DNA of 64,000 nt from Epilithonimonas arachidiradicis (lineage in GTDB: Bacteria > Bacteroidota > Bacteroidia > Flavobacteriales > Weeksellaceae). The stretch lies in assembly GCF_003610695.1 (NCBI RefSeq), contig NZ_RAQH01000005.1, forward strand, positions 62,001 through 126,000, in the 5' to 3' direction. The translations under genes were made by a program, and so were the position numbers. Numbering within the stretch: position 1 is the stretch's first letter; the number at the start of each line of letters is the position of its first letter. Shown here piece after piece: positions 17,680-27,359 of this stretch. Under the pieces are notes generated by a model. The model ran no database searches and had not been told where the DNA came from. It worked only from the letters and a program-made list of their open reading frames with translations.

Positions 17680-18135
17680 ATGATTGAAGGATTATATGAG
17701 ACACACATTCAAGTAAGCAACTTGGAAAATGCAGTTCAGTTCTATACTCAAATATTGGGTCTGCAGCTTGCACACTATGATGACACCAGGCCGATTGCGT
17801 TTCTTTGGATCGGAGAAAATAAAAAGGCAATGCTCGGACTTTGGGAACAAGAAGGCAATCTCCATAAAAGACATTTTGCATTCAGCTGTTCCAAAGATTT
17901 TATTTTAAAAGATGCAAATACTTTTTTAGAGAAAAACGAATTAAAGGCGTATAATTTTCTCAAAAATGGCAGCAATGAACCAATGGTTTTTGCCTGGATG
18001 CCCGCACTTGCTCTTTATTTTGACGATCCAGACGGAAATCAACTGGAGTTTATCCATATTCTGAACGGTAAAAGTCAGCCAGAACTTGGCGTACTCAGCT
18101 ATGAGGAATGGCAAAAAATCAATTTACCTCATTAG
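17680..18135 (+). CDS. VOC (glyoxalase/bleomycin-resistance/dioxygenase) superfamily protein
   Basis: The 151-residue product shows the VOC pattern: T-H-I-Q-V-S-N-L-E-N-A-V-Q-F-Y at the start of the first beta-alpha-beta-beta-beta module and F-D-D-P-D-G-N-Q-L-E-F-I-H near the end, where the second metal-binding Glu is expected. Such proteins bind divalent metal or a ligand in a dimer. The activity (glyoxalase I, fosfomycin-like thiol transferase or sequestering protein) is not determinable. It lies 9 nt upstream of the methyltransferase gene, likely in an operon. Confidence 0.85.
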   Translation: MIEGLYETHIQVSNLENAVQFYTQILGLQLAHYDDTRPIAFLWIGENKKAMLGLWEQEGNLHKRHFAFSCSKDFILKDANTFLEKNELKAYNFLKNGSNEPMVFAWMPALALYFDDPDGNQLEFIHILNGKSQPELGVLSYEEWQKINLPH

Positions 18136-18144
18136 ATAATACAT

Positions 18145-18966
18145 ATGAATGCAGAAGACAATTATTTAGAAATAAACAGGGAATCTTGGAATACCAGAAC
18201 AGAAGCACATATCAATTCTGATTTTTATAACCTGGATGCCTTCTTGAAGGGGAAAAATTCATTAAAAGATATAGAGCTTAATTTACTTGGAGATTTGACA
18301 GGCAAATCCGTATTGCATTTACAGTGCCATTTCGGACAGGACAGTATCTCTTTAAGTCGCCTGGGAGCGGACGTAGTCGGCGTTGATCTTTCGGATGTAG
18401 CAATAGATCGTGCACGGGAACTGGCAAAACAGAGTAATGTTTCAACAACTTTTATCTGCAGCGATGTTTATGATCTGCCCAATCATCTGGACCGTCAGTT
18501 TGATATTGTCTTTACAAGTTACGGGACCATCGGCTGGCTTCCGGATCTAGACCGATGGGCAAAGATCATTTCGAAATTCCTGAAACCCGGCGGTAGATTT
18601 GTTTTTGTAGAATTTCATCCGGTTGTCTGGATGTTTGATTCGGGGTTTAAAAAGATTGAATACAGATATTTTAATTCCGGAGCCATTATAGAAACCGAAA
18701 AAGGAACTTATGCAGATAAAAATGCGGAATTTGAAGTCAAATCAATTGGCTGGAATCACGGCTTAGCCGAAGTGATAGGTAGTTTGATGCACAATGGTTT
18801 AGAAATGACTTCCATTGAAGAATTTGATTATTCACCATACAATAATTTCAATAATTCAATTGAATTTGAACCCGGTAAGTTCAGAATTGCTCATCTGGGA
18901 GACAAAATCCCTATGGTGTATGCATTGACAGCCTCAAAAAATCATCTTGTAGATACGGAACAATAA
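18145..18966 (+). CDS. Class I SAM-dependent methyltransferase
   Basis: The 273-residue protein contains Rossmann motif I L-H-L-Q-C-H-F-G-Q-D-S followed by V-V-G-V-D-L-S as the acidic loop for SAM ribose binding and an F-D-I-V-F-T-S-Y segment as motif II. The C-terminal half (F-V-E-F-H-P-V-V-W-M-F) fits small-molecule methyltransferases of the family often annotated as UbiE-like. The substrate is unknown. The gene starts 9 nt after the VOC gene. Confidence 0.88.
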   Translation: MNAEDNYLEINRESWNTRTEAHINSDFYNLDAFLKGKNSLKDIELNLLGDLTGKSVLHLQCHFGQDSISLSRLGADVVGVDLSDVAIDRARELAKQSNVSTTFICSDVYDLPNHLDRQFDIVFTSYGTIGWLPDLDRWAKIISKFLKPGGRFVFVEFHPVVWMFDSGFKKIEYRYFNSGAIIETEKGTYADKNAEFEVKSIGWNHGLAEVIGSLMHNGLEMTSIEEFDYSPYNNFNNSIEFEPGKFRIAHLGDKIPMVYALTASKNHLVDTEQ

Positions 18967-19013
18967 AATTTTATATTGTTTCTAACTTAAAATACTCTGG
19001 TTATTCAAATTAT

Positions 19014-19661
19014 ATGTTTCTTAGATTAATAATTCTTTATCTGTCATTTCTTCCGTTTGCTACTAATGCTCAAAATAGTACTCAAAAAAAGTATATATTT
19101 TTTTTGCATAATAAATTTTTAGAAGAACATCAGTTAAATGCCTACCATCCTAAATATGGACCAGCGGCATATACAGCTATTTTAGAAAAACTTCAATCCA
19201 CAAATTCTGTCATACTATCTGAAAAAAGAAAGCCCGGCACTGATCCCAAGATATATGCAAAAAAGTTGATTCTTAAAATTGACAGCTTACACAACTATGG
19301 AGTTCCTTATGACCATATTTCAATTGTCGGAACATCTCAGGGAGGTTATATAGCTCAATATATATCCTATTATGCTAAAAATCCAGATTTGAAATTTGTT
19401 TTTATTGGCTCAAGCTTTAAAAATGATTCAATGAATGAAGATCGAAAGTTTCAGCTCTATGGGAAGATTTTATCAATTAATGAAAAAACCGATGTTGGTG
19501 CAGAACCATTATCAAGGCAACTTAGGTTTAAAAATTCTGATTTGAAATCTTTTAAAGAAATTACCCTCAACACAGGCCTGGAACACGGCTTTCTGTTCAG
19601 GGCATTAGATGAGTGGATCATACCTGCGAAAGAATGGATCAATCGTGATAAAGATCTGTGA
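19014..19661 (+). CDS. Secreted alpha/beta hydrolase
   Basis: The 215-residue product has a short signal peptide (A-T-N-A-Q end). The nucleophile elbow is G-T-S-Q-G-G at about residue 105 and a late histidine lies in L-E-H-G-F. The size and order fit a small alpha/beta-hydrolase (esterase or lipase-like). Local base composition is more A+T-rich than the genes before it. The substrate is unknown. The following 248 nt (19662-19909) contain no gene that I can support. Confidence 0.75.
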   Translation: MFLRLIILYLSFLPFATNAQNSTQKKYIFFLHNKFLEEHQLNAYHPKYGPAAYTAILEKLQSTNSVILSEKRKPGTDPKIYAKKLILKIDSLHNYGVPYDHISIVGTSQGGYIAQYISYYAKNPDLKFVFIGSSFKNDSMNEDRKFQLYGKILSINEKTDVGAEPLSRQLRFKNSDLKSFKEITLNTGLEHGFLFRALDEWIIPAKEWINRDKDL

Positions 19662-19909
19662 TAAAATCGTTTTTAGAGTCAAATAGCTTCCCTGCTGATT
19701 ATACAACATAATAAACCGATCAATCTTCTTTTTTCTTGGCTGAATATTTAGTTTTTTCTTGATAATATTATTGAAACTGCTGTATTTAGCTCTACCATTA
19801 ATAACAAATATCACAATTCTTATATGTTAATTCTGTTCATCTGTGTACAATAAACGTTTCTAGGTATGATTTTAGATAAGACCATTATGATTAAAATATT
19901 ATCTTAAAA

Positions 19910-21463
19910 TTGAATACTGTGAATCGATCCAATTATCATATTAATCGGAATGAAAGCCTGGACTATCAGATCTACTTGCAGGCACTCAACTCCTCCAATT
20001 CGGGAATTATTATAACGGACAACGCACTGCCAGACAATCCTATCATCTACTGCAACAAAGCATTTGAAAATATTACGGGTTACCATTATGACGAAATCAT
20101 AGGCCATAACTGCCGGTTTTTGCAGTCACACGATCGTTCACAGCCTGAAAGAGAAAAGCTTAGAGATGCGATAGAAAACAGTAAAGAATGCAGGGTAGAA
20201 ATCAGAAATTACAAAAAAGACGGCACTCTATTTTGGAATGAATTGTTTGTTTCCCCGGTAAAAAACAATATGGGGGAAATCACGCATTTTATCGGTGTAC
20301 AAAACGATATTACGGAGCGAAAAAATGCTGAGATCCAGCTAAGAGACGAAAAAGCATCAACCGAAGAAAAAATAGCTGCCAGAACAAAGGAACTTCAGGA
20401 TAACGAGGCTTTTCTTTCCAGCATCATACAGACTGTACGGGAAAGCTTGCTGGTTCTGGATTCTGATTACAGGGTTCTAAGTGCCAACAAACATTTTCTA
20501 TCATCTTTTCAAGTTACAGAAACTAGTACGGTCGGCAAGATACTGTTTGAACTCGGTAACCATCAGTGGGATATCGAAGCGCTAAAACAATTGTTGATGA
20601 AAATTCTTCCTACCAATAATCCTGTTATCGATTTTGAGGTAACACACGACTTTCCCTACATTGGCAGAAAAGTAATGCTGGTTAATGCCTACCGCATAGA
20701 GTTTGACGGACATTTCAAAGATCGGATACTGATAGCGATTGAAGATATCACAGACCGAAAAGAAATTGAGCAGAGAAAAGATGACTTTTTATCCGTTGCA
20801 AGTCACGAGCTAAAAACACCTTTGACCAGCATCAAAGGCCTTATAGAAGTATTACAGCGCCTGAAGCCAGAAAATTCTTCTGAGAAATTTATTTCAATTT
20901 TAGATAAGGTTGCAGGCCAGGCAGACCGCCTTAATTTATTAATCAACCAATTACTGGACACTTCCAAGATCCAATCCGGACATATAGAACTGCACAAAGA
21001 ACCTTTTGAAATAGATCAGCTGTTGAGTGATACAATAAGCAACTTCAAATACGGAGATTCAAATCACCGCATCAATCTGAGAGGAAAAACGAATGCGATT
21101 ATCCACGGTGATGATTTACAAATCAGTCAGGTCATTAATAATCTGCTGTCCAACGCAATCAAGTATTCCCCGGAAGACAAAGTTATTGATGTACAGTCTG
21201 ACAAGGTTTCTAATTATGTAAAGGTCTCTGTTACCGATTACGGCATCGGAATCAGCCGAAGTGATCAGGCAAAAATCTTTGATCGTTTTTACCGTGCACA
21301 GGATATCCAACAAAAGTTCGCTGGGCTGGGTATTGGCTTGTATATCTGTCAACAGATAATTGTTTCACATGATGGTACATTGTGGGTAGAAAGCGAAGAA
21401 GGCCGCGGAGCAACTTTTAATTTCACACTACCAATTATGAAAATACAGGAAAATGAAGAATAA
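19910..21463 (+). CDS. LOV-domain hybrid sensor histidine kinase (putative blue-light sensor)
   Basis: No ATG is available upstream before the in-frame stop at 19892, so translation probably starts at the TTG at 19910 (a GTG at 19919 is the alternative); 517 residues. Residues about 20-140 are a PAS domain with the LOV flavin-binding signature G-H-N-C-R-F-L-Q, with the photoactive cysteine at about residue 68, plus the N-P-I-I-Y-C-N and N-Y-K-K-D-G-T-x-F-W-N segments that line the FMN pocket. A second PAS follows (about 160-285). HisKA carries S-H-E-L-K-T-P (phospho-His about 299), and HATPase has N-L-L-S-N-A, D-Y-G-I-G-I and G-L-G-I-G-L. No transmembrane helix is present, so it is cytoplasmic. 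The partner regulator overlaps by 11 nt. Confidence 0.9.
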   Translation: MNTVNRSNYHINRNESLDYQIYLQALNSSNSGIIITDNALPDNPIIYCNKAFENITGYHYDEIIGHNCRFLQSHDRSQPEREKLRDAIENSKECRVEIRNYKKDGTLFWNELFVSPVKNNMGEITHFIGVQNDITERKNAEIQLRDEKASTEEKIAARTKELQDNEAFLSSIIQTVRESLLVLDSDYRVLSANKHFLSSFQVTETSTVGKILFELGNHQWDIEALKQLLMKILPTNNPVIDFEVTHDFPYIGRKVMLVNAYRIEFDGHFKDRILIAIEDITDRKEIEQRKDDFLSVASHELKTPLTSIKGLIEVLQRLKPENSSEKFISILDKVAGQADRLNLLINQLLDTSKIQSGHIELHKEPFEIDQLLSDTISNFKYGDSNHRINLRGKTNAIIHGDDLQISQVINNLLSNAIKYSPEDKVIDVQSDKVSNYVKVSVTDYGIGISRSDQAKIFDRFYRAQDIQQKFAGLGIGLYICQQIIVSHDGTLWVESEEGRGATFNFTLPIMKIQENEE

Positions 21464-21827
21464 AACAATAATGGTCTGTGATGATGACCAAGGCATCCTG
21501 GATGTTGTTGAACTGATGCTGGAGATCGAAGGATACCGGGTAATTAAAGTTCTTGACAGCACAACATTAGAAGAACAACTGATTAGTAATCGTCCTGATC
21601 TGCTGTTATTGGATCTCTGGATGCCAATTGTCTCAGGTGAACATATTTTAAAATCTGTGCGGTCCAGCTCTACATTAGGCGACCTGCCGGTTATTATTTT
21701 TTCAGCCAGTATAGATGGTGCGTCAATAGCAGATAATGCAGGGGCTAACGCCTTCCTTTCCAAGCCATTTGATATGATACAACTGACAAGTGTTATTGAA
21801 AAAGTGATTACTCAATCCAAAGCATAA
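21453..21827 (+). CDS. Single-domain response regulator
   Basis: The 124-residue protein is a receiver domain only: acidic pocket D-D-D near the N terminus, phospho-acceptor Asp in L-L-L-L-D-L-W-M-P (about residue 53), conserved Thr/Ser region I-I-F-S-A-S, and Lys in L-S-K-P-F-D. It has no DNA-binding output domain, so it must act through a protein partner or as a phosphate sink. Its ATG lies inside the end of the LOV kinase gene (11-nt overlap), which indicates translational coupling and makes it the kinase's likely phospho-acceptor. Confidence 0.92.
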   Translation: MKNKTIMVCDDDQGILDVVELMLEIEGYRVIKVLDSTTLEEQLISNRPDLLLLDLWMPIVSGEHILKSVRSSSTLGDLPVIIFSASIDGASIADNAGANAFLSKPFDMIQLTSVIEKVITQSKA

Positions 21828-21843
21828 TCCAAAACAAAACTTT

Positions 21844-23271
21844 ATGACGATTTTTTTAACCGGCGCTACAGGATATATTGGAAAGAGACTGTTAATTCAA
21901 CTTTTGAATAACGGACACCGTGTGTTGTGCTCGGTAAGAGATCATAAACGTTTTGATTTGTCAGCTTATGATTCTTTCGGGGATCAGATCAGTGTGATTG
22001 AGAATGATTTTAATGATGATTCCAGTTTGCAAAATATCCCTCGGGATATTGACATCGCATTTTATCTGATTCATTCTATGTCTTCTAATGCTGATTTCAG
22101 TAAGGCTGAAAAAGTCAGCGCTAATAATTTTTCAAAAGCTCTGGAAAAAACCAATTGCAAGCAGGTAATTTATCTTACAGGTATTGTTAATGAGAAAGAT
22201 TTGTCAAAACATCTGCAATCCCGAAAAGATGTAGAAGAGCAATTAAAATCTGATCATTATGCGCTTACAGTTCTCAGAGCCGGCATTATTATCGGGTCCG
22301 GTTCCGCTTCTTTTGAGATTATAAGAGATTTGGTTGAGAAGCTGCCGGTGATGATTGCACCCAAATGGCTCAAAACATTATGTCAGCCGATCGCCATCCG
22401 TAATGTCATTGAATTTCTAACAGGCGTAATGGAAAAAGAGTCGACTTATAATCAGCATTTTGATATCGCAGGTCCCGATGTTTTGTCTTACAATCAGATG
22501 CTCAAGATCTATGCGCAGGAACGTAGCCTCAAAAGAACCATCATTTCCGTCCCGGTTCTCAGTCCGAGATTGTCTTCCTACTGGCTTTACTTCATCACTT
22601 CAACATCATATGTGTTAGCTAAAAATCTGGTGGATAGTATGAAGATCAATGTCGTTGCGCAAAAGAACAGCCTTGCAAATGATTTGGGATTAAAGCTTCT
22701 AACTTACAGGGAAAGTCTTCGGTTAAGTTTTGATAAGATTGAACAAAATGATGTTCTCTCCACCTGGTATGATTCTTTTGGTAATTATCGTTATTCCAAA
22801 GATGTATGGAACTTTTTGGAAATTCCTAAAATGGGAGTTTTTAAAGACCGGCAATCTATAAAAATCAAAAATGAGAAAACTACATTAGATAAGATATTTG
22901 GTATTGGAGGCAAAAATGGTTGGTATCATGCTAATTTTCTGTGGACGCTTCGGGGCAGTATAGACAAGTTGTTTGGAGGCGTAGGACTCAAAAGAGGACG
23001 GAAAAACACCAGCAATTTGGATGCAGGCGATTCGCTGGATTTTTGGAGAGTTTTATACGCAAGCCGGAAAGAGAAAAGATTACTGTTGTTTGCTGAGATG
23101 AGGTTGCCAGGTGAAGCCTGGTTAGAGTTTAAGATCGTTAATGATATTTTAATACAGGAAGCCACCTTTAGGCCGCTCGGACTCTGGGGACGACTCTATT
23201 GGTACGCCGTACTACCTTTCCACGGCTATATTTTCAAAGGGATGATTAAAAAATTAGCTACCGAAAAATAG
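21844..23271 (+). CDS. SDR-family NAD(P)-binding protein with DUF2867-type C terminus
   Basis: The 475-residue protein has an N-terminal extended/atypical SDR domain (T-G-A-T-G-Y-I-G-K-R, residues 6-15; G-I-V-N-E in the middle), and a C-terminal DUF2867 region (about 330-470) ending in the F-R-P-L-G-L-W-G-R-L-Y-W-Y segment of that family. The gene begins 16 nt after the response regulator, so it is in the same operon. In other bacteria proteins of this type are often encoded near photolyase/cryptochrome and light-responsive genes (general knowledge), which fits the LOV kinase here. The reaction is unknown. Confidence 0.85.
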   Translation: MTIFLTGATGYIGKRLLIQLLNNGHRVLCSVRDHKRFDLSAYDSFGDQISVIENDFNDDSSLQNIPRDIDIAFYLIHSMSSNADFSKAEKVSANNFSKALEKTNCKQVIYLTGIVNEKDLSKHLQSRKDVEEQLKSDHYALTVLRAGIIIGSGSASFEIIRDLVEKLPVMIAPKWLKTLCQPIAIRNVIEFLTGVMEKESTYNQHFDIAGPDVLSYNQMLKIYAQERSLKRTIISVPVLSPRLSSYWLYFITSTSYVLAKNLVDSMKINVVAQKNSLANDLGLKLLTYRESLRLSFDKIEQNDVLSTWYDSFGNYRYSKDVWNFLEIPKMGVFKDRQSIKIKNEKTTLDKIFGIGGKNGWYHANFLWTLRGSIDKLFGGVGLKRGRKNTSNLDAGDSLDFWRVLYASRKEKRLLLFAEMRLPGEAWLEFKIVNDILIQEATFRPLGLWGRLYWYAVLPFHGYIFKGMIKKLATEK

Positions 23272-23353
23272 GTTGTTTTCCAATAAGTTATTTCTACTCT
23301 ATTCCATTAAACATTCGATTAATTTGATTCGTATTAAAATTTTAATGGTTCTT

Positions 23354-23851
23354 TTATAGATTGGCAATTGCTAAATCCTGCTGCACCGAAATTCTTTCAT
23401 TGAATAATTGTTCAACAATATTTCTTCTATTATCAAAAATATACTCCAACTTGTCTCTCACAATCAAACGATTGATAACTCTTCCAAAAAGGCCGTATTT
23501 CATTTCATATTTTAGAAGATCTTTCATCAGGACACCTCCTTCGTTCGATACAAATTCGTGGTAATGATGCCACATCTTGTAAGGACCTTCCAATTGGTAA
23601 TCCACAAAGCATCTTTTATCATCAACAGATCTGACTTCTGATTTCCATTTGAGCGGGATGCCAAACAAGGGTTTTAACCTGTAATCAACCTGCATCCCTT
23701 CGAAAATACGCTTATCATCAAGTTTTGTAATCACCGTGAAATCCATCTCTGGTGGCGCAATCATTGGTAAATTATTAGGGGAACTGAAAAAATCCCAAGC
23801 TTCGTCTAGACTGCAATGGAGCTGCTGTTCACGGTATAACTCATAGATCAT
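23354..23851 (-). CDS. SRPBCC family protein (cell-division-inhibitor/COG4276-like)
   Basis: The 165-residue product has a START/Bet v1-like SRPBCC fold: an opening L-x-C-S-L-D-E-A-W-D-F-F-S-S-P-N-N-L and a P-P-E-M-D-F segment typical of the subgroup often called SulA-like cell division inhibitor. The fold binds hydrophobic ligands; an inhibitory role is only inherited annotation. It is convergent with the SDR gene. In many bacteria this family neighbours photolyase and SDR genes, so it probably belongs to the same light-related module. Confidence 0.8.
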   Translation of the reverse strand: MIYELYREQQLHCSLDEAWDFFSSPNNLPMIAPPEMDFTVITKLDDKRIFEGMQVDYRLKPLFGIPLKWKSEVRSVDDKRCFVDYQLEGPYKMWHHYHEFVSNEGGVLMKDLLKYEMKYGLFGRVINRLIVRDKLEYIFDNRRNIVEQLFNERISVQQDLAIANL

Positions 23852-24017
23852 AGTGCAATAGTTTAATTCTTAACAGCAGTTTCAAGTTGTGTACCAATTA
23901 TAGAAGATGCTTGATTTTCTACCTATTTTAAATAAATATAGAAAAAATTAATTGCAGTGAATAGATTTTAACCTTAATCAAAACTAATCGAAATTACTGA
24001 CTGCATTGTAATAAAAA

Positions 24018-24043
24018 TCCGGTTGTAAAAGAATACAACCGGA
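24018..24043 (-). terminator. Rho-independent terminator of the GT32 gene
   Basis: A perfect 10-bp inverted repeat (24018-24027 with 24034-24043, loop of 6) is followed on the minus strand by T-T-T-T-T-A-T-T. It lies 110 nt past the stop of the GT32 gene. Apart from this hairpin, the 301-nt gap 23852-24152 shows nothing else. Confidence 0.7.
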
Positions 24044-24152
24044 ATAACTATGAAATTGAAATTAAATTCAAGACCTATTTTTTAGGAACTTTAATATTTC
24101 AAAAATATAGTTTTAACAAATTCTATTTTATGACCTGGATCATATCAAGTTA

Positions 24153-24953
24153 TTAATTACTAATCTTTTTCTCAGCGGCCATCTTTTTCTGAACATAGGC
24201 ATTAATATAGTTTACAGGAATCAAATCAAGCAGATTCTCCACATTGATCGTTTTATGCTCATCAAGAATGCTTTTTACAGCTTTAGCTGCTCCGGGATAA
24301 GTGGTTAATTGTTCTAACAGCCCGTAAACATTGACCATCTTTTTGTGTGTATTTTCTTCATCACCGCCAAACCACGACCCGTTGAAATGATGACTCACAT
24401 AATTTTTTGGCAGATCTTGCGAAAAATAAACTGACGGATACAGCGTAACATCGTGTTTCAGTTTTTGAATGTGATCTTTGTACCGGTCAGCCCCATATTC
24501 TTTCTCCAGCATTTCTGAAAAAATATCTGTATTGATACGTTCTTCAAAACCTTCCTGTCTGTTATAATAGTCTACGAAATCTTTGGATAACTGATGTTTG
24601 GGCTCAGCCATCCAGAACGCAGAATACGGCACGCCTTTGACTTCAAAACCACAAACTGCTTTTTCAACAAGGAATTCATCCAGAGGTAGTTTGAGCTCCA
24701 TATCGGTGTCCATATAGATGCCGCCGTATTCATACATTACTTTTGATCTTACATAATCGGAGACGAACGCCCATTTTTTTTGTTCGAATGCTTCCTTTAC
24801 ATAATTATTATCTTCCAGCGGCGCATTGCCTTCATTCCATTCGATGATCTCGTAATCCGGATGTACTTTTTTCCATGTCGCAATGCAATGTTCAGCTAAT
24901 TCGCTTTTGGGTTGGCCCCCGAACCAACAGTAGTGTATTTTTTTTGGTATCAT
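24153..24953 (-). CDS. Glycosyltransferase family 32 (DXD sugar-binding)
   Basis: The 266-residue protein opens with I-P-K-K-I-H-Y-C-W-F-G-G and has the GT32 (Gly_transf_sug) core: S-D-Y-V-R-S-K-V-M-Y-E-Y-G-G-I-Y-M-D-T-D, where D-T-D is the metal/nucleotide-sugar motif, and a later C-x-F-E region. No membrane segment is seen. Family members transfer hexoses in capsule, LPS or glycoprotein synthesis. The gene is isolated from any polysaccharide cluster here, so the acceptor is unknown. A terminator hairpin lies downstream at 24018-24043. Confidence 0.87.
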   Translation of the reverse strand: MIPKKIHYCWFGGQPKSELAEHCIATWKKVHPDYEIIEWNEGNAPLEDNNYVKEAFEQKKWAFVSDYVRSKVMYEYGGIYMDTDMELKLPLDEFLVEKAVCGFEVKGVPYSAFWMAEPKHQLSKDFVDYYNRQEGFEERINTDIFSEMLEKEYGADRYKDHIQKLKHDVTLYPSVYFSQDLPKNYVSHHFNGSWFGGDEENTHKKMVNVYGLLEQLTTYPGAAKAVKSILDEHKTINVENLLDLIPVNYINAYVQKKMAAEKKISN

Positions 24954-25151
24954 AATGTAATATTAAATTAATTTGGTGTCTGAGTTTTATAGCCATACAA
25001 ACATCAAACCTTTATAGTACTCAAGATTGAATAAAATTTGATTTTATGCAATTCTGGTAAAAAGCAGTTTTAAATTTTTGCTAATTCTGTAGATCAGATG
25101 GCTAATAGGTATGATATTCGATAGAGATTTTCCAAATAATAAACTATTGTT

Positions 25152-26477
25152 ATGCATCCAGCTTCCGATCAACGATACCAGCCTAAGTCTTATGTTGAAA
25201 TTACAACACCCGAATGGGTAAAAAGTGCAACACTTTATGAACTCAATGTCAGGCAATTTTCGGAAGAAGGTACTTTTGAAGCGGTTATAAAACAATTGCC
25301 AAGACTTAAAAAACTCGGGATCGATATCATCTGGCTGATGCCCATCCATCCAATTGGCGAACTACATCGTAAAGGAAGTCTGGGTAGTTATTATTCTGTT
25401 AAAGATTATCTGGACGTTAATCCGGAATTTGGAACAAAGGATGATTTCAGAAATCTTGTCCGGGCGATTCATGAGGAAGGTATGTTTGTCATTTTGGATT
25501 GGGTTGCGAATCACACAAGTTGGGACAACAATCTGGTAACAGAGCATCCGGATTGGTACAGACGATCAAGAAAAAACACCTTTCAATCCACCCGATGGCG
25601 GGATTATGATGACATTATCGAGTTTGATTACAGTCATCCAGAGCTGCGCCGTTATATGACAGACGCTTTGAAATACTGGATAAAAGAATTCGACATTGAT
25701 GGTTACCGCTGTGATATTGCGAGTTTTGTGCCCATTGATTTTTGGGAAAACGTCAGATCCGAACTAGATGGGCTGAAACCTGTTTTTATGCTGGCAGAGG
25801 CAGAAGACAAGGATCTACACAAGAGAGCATTTGATGCGACATACAACTGGTCTTTATGGAACATTCTCCATCAGATTGCCGTTAACCATTACAGCGTTAA
25901 AACTTTAACCGAAGCTTATCTTGCAGAACACGTCTCCATATTTCCAAAAGAGGCCATAAGAATGAATTTCATTGACAACCACGATAAAAACTCCTGGGAA
26001 GGAACCCCGTACAGCAACTTTGGAGCTGCACTTAATGCTGCCACCATTTTTACCTTTATGATGGATGGGATACCACTCGTCTACAATGGTCAGGAAGCTG
26101 GGCTTAACCGTTCGCTGGAGTTTTTTGAGAAAGATGCTATCAATTGGCAGGCTCACGATAACGCCAGGCTCTACTCTACCATCTTTGCACTGAAACATCG
26201 AAACCAAGCGCTTTGGAACGGCTGTTTTGGTGGAGAAATGGTGAGAATTATGAATGATAAAATGGATCAGGTCATCTCGTTTGTAAGAGAAAAAAACGGT
26301 CACAAGGTTTTGGTATTTATTAATCTCAGCCAGGATACTGTAATAGCACAGTTTGATACGTCCTTTGACAAAGGTTTGTATGTCAATCTTTTTTCAGAAG
26401 CTGAGCAATTGGTAGATGACACTTTGGTAATCGAGATGGCGCCTTGGGATTACGTTGTCCTACACCATACCTTATGA
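25152..26477 (+). CDS. Cytoplasmic GH13 alpha-amylase family enzyme
   Basis: The 441-residue protein lacks a signal peptide. The GH13 catalytic barrel shows the conserved order: D-W-V-A-N-H-T (region I), D-G-Y-R-C-D-I-A (nucleophile Asp, region II), M-L-A-E-A-E-D (acid/base Glu, region III), and F-I-D-N-H-D (transition-state Asp, region IV). A short C-terminal beta domain follows. Substrates of such enzymes are intracellular maltodextrins, glycogen or trehalose-related oligosaccharides; I cannot specify the linkage. It is convergent with the LytTR gene (4 nt between stops). Confidence 0.88.
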   Translation: MHPASDQRYQPKSYVEITTPEWVKSATLYELNVRQFSEEGTFEAVIKQLPRLKKLGIDIIWLMPIHPIGELHRKGSLGSYYSVKDYLDVNPEFGTKDDFRNLVRAIHEEGMFVILDWVANHTSWDNNLVTEHPDWYRRSRKNTFQSTRWRDYDDIIEFDYSHPELRRYMTDALKYWIKEFDIDGYRCDIASFVPIDFWENVRSELDGLKPVFMLAEAEDKDLHKRAFDATYNWSLWNILHQIAVNHYSVKTLTEAYLAEHVSIFPKEAIRMNFIDNHDKNSWEGTPYSNFGAALNAATIFTFMMDGIPLVYNGQEAGLNRSLEFFEKDAINWQAHDNARLYSTIFALKHRNQALWNGCFGGEMVRIMNDKMDQVISFVREKNGHKVLVFINLSQDTVIAQFDTSFDKGLYVNLFSEAEQLVDDTLVIEMAPWDYVVLHHTL

Positions 26478-26480
26478 AAT

Positions 26481-27359
26481 TTAAATATCCGAATAATTGC
26501 GTTCCTGCTTTCTGGTATGAATTAACAGCAACTTCTCTTTCACCTCATCTTTATATTTTCTCCCAACAGGAATCGTCATTTGATTGATTTCAATCTTGCT
26601 GGGAGAAACCGAGGTCATATGATCTTTATTAATCAAAAATGAGCGATGGATTCTGACAAATTTGGATTCGGGTAATAGTTCCTGAACCGATGTCAATGTT
26701 TTAAGAACCGTGATTTCGGAATCGTTCAGTTTTATCTTGCAGTAATTTCTGAGACTTTCCACAAAAACAATATCATTGATTTTGATTTTCCTTACACTTT
26801 TATCGACTTTCAGATTGATGTAAGCATCATCATTATTATCATGAATTACAGTGTCCTCTTTTAACAATTTATTCTCTTCATTCAACTTCGAATTGTTTTT
26901 TTCAAGATTTTCAATTGTAGTCAGATAAGTGTAGGCAATCGGAATCATCGCTGCGATATTGATATCCAGAGCGGTATTCATTATTTCTGAAAGAATGAAA
27001 AAACCGTTATTCTTAAATTCCGGAAGAAAATTCGGTTGAATGAAATAAAGAAATAGCGGTCGCTGGATAAAAACACTTGTTAGAGCAACCAAAACGCAAT
27101 ACGAAATAAAGAAGCTGAAATATTTTTTCTGATTGAAAAACTTGGGAAACAGATAAAAAAGCGTGACATAAACCAACAACATCCGCGAAGGAAGACAGCA
27201 AATCTGAATCATAATATTCCGCAGATAATTGTCATCAGAAATACCCCAAACCAATCCAAAAAACAGGACAAACGCTATCCAGTAGAAAACGTGTTTCATC
27301 CAAAATTTGGATTTGAAATGTTCAAGAATGGATTGATTCATATTTTTAAGGTTGCTCAA
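26481..27359 (-). CDS. LytTR-type regulator with membrane N terminus
   Basis: The 292-residue product has about four transmembrane helices in residues 20-150, a short coiled linker (I-E-N-L-E-K-N-N-S-K-L-N-E-E-N-K), and a C-terminal LytTR DNA-binding domain (about residue 185-285; I-V-F-V-E-S-L-R-N-Y-C-K-I, F-V-R-I-H-R-S-F-L-I-N). It has no receiver domain, so it probably senses a membrane signal directly. The start lies 126 nt from the divergent two-domain esterase gene and is the likely regulator of that operon (inference). Confidence 0.87.
   Translation of the reverse strand: MSNLKNMNQSILEHFKSKFWMKHVFYWIAFVLFFGLVWGISDDNYLRNIMIQICCLPSRMLLVYVTLFYLFPKFFNQKKYFSFFISYCVLVALTSVFIQRPLFLYFIQPNFLPEFKNNGFFILSEIMNTALDINIAAMIPIAYTYLTTIENLEKNNSKLNEENKLLKEDTVIHDNNDDAYINLKVDKSVRKIKINDIVFVESLRNYCKIKLNDSEITVLKTLTSVQELLPESKFVRIHRSFLINKDHMTSVSPSKIEINQMTIPVGRKYKDEVKEKLLLIHTRKQERNYSDI

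Noticed and set aside
20803-21763. Antisense ORFs in the LOV kinase and response regulator genes
   Set aside because: They oppose well-supported signalling domains and have no domain of their own.
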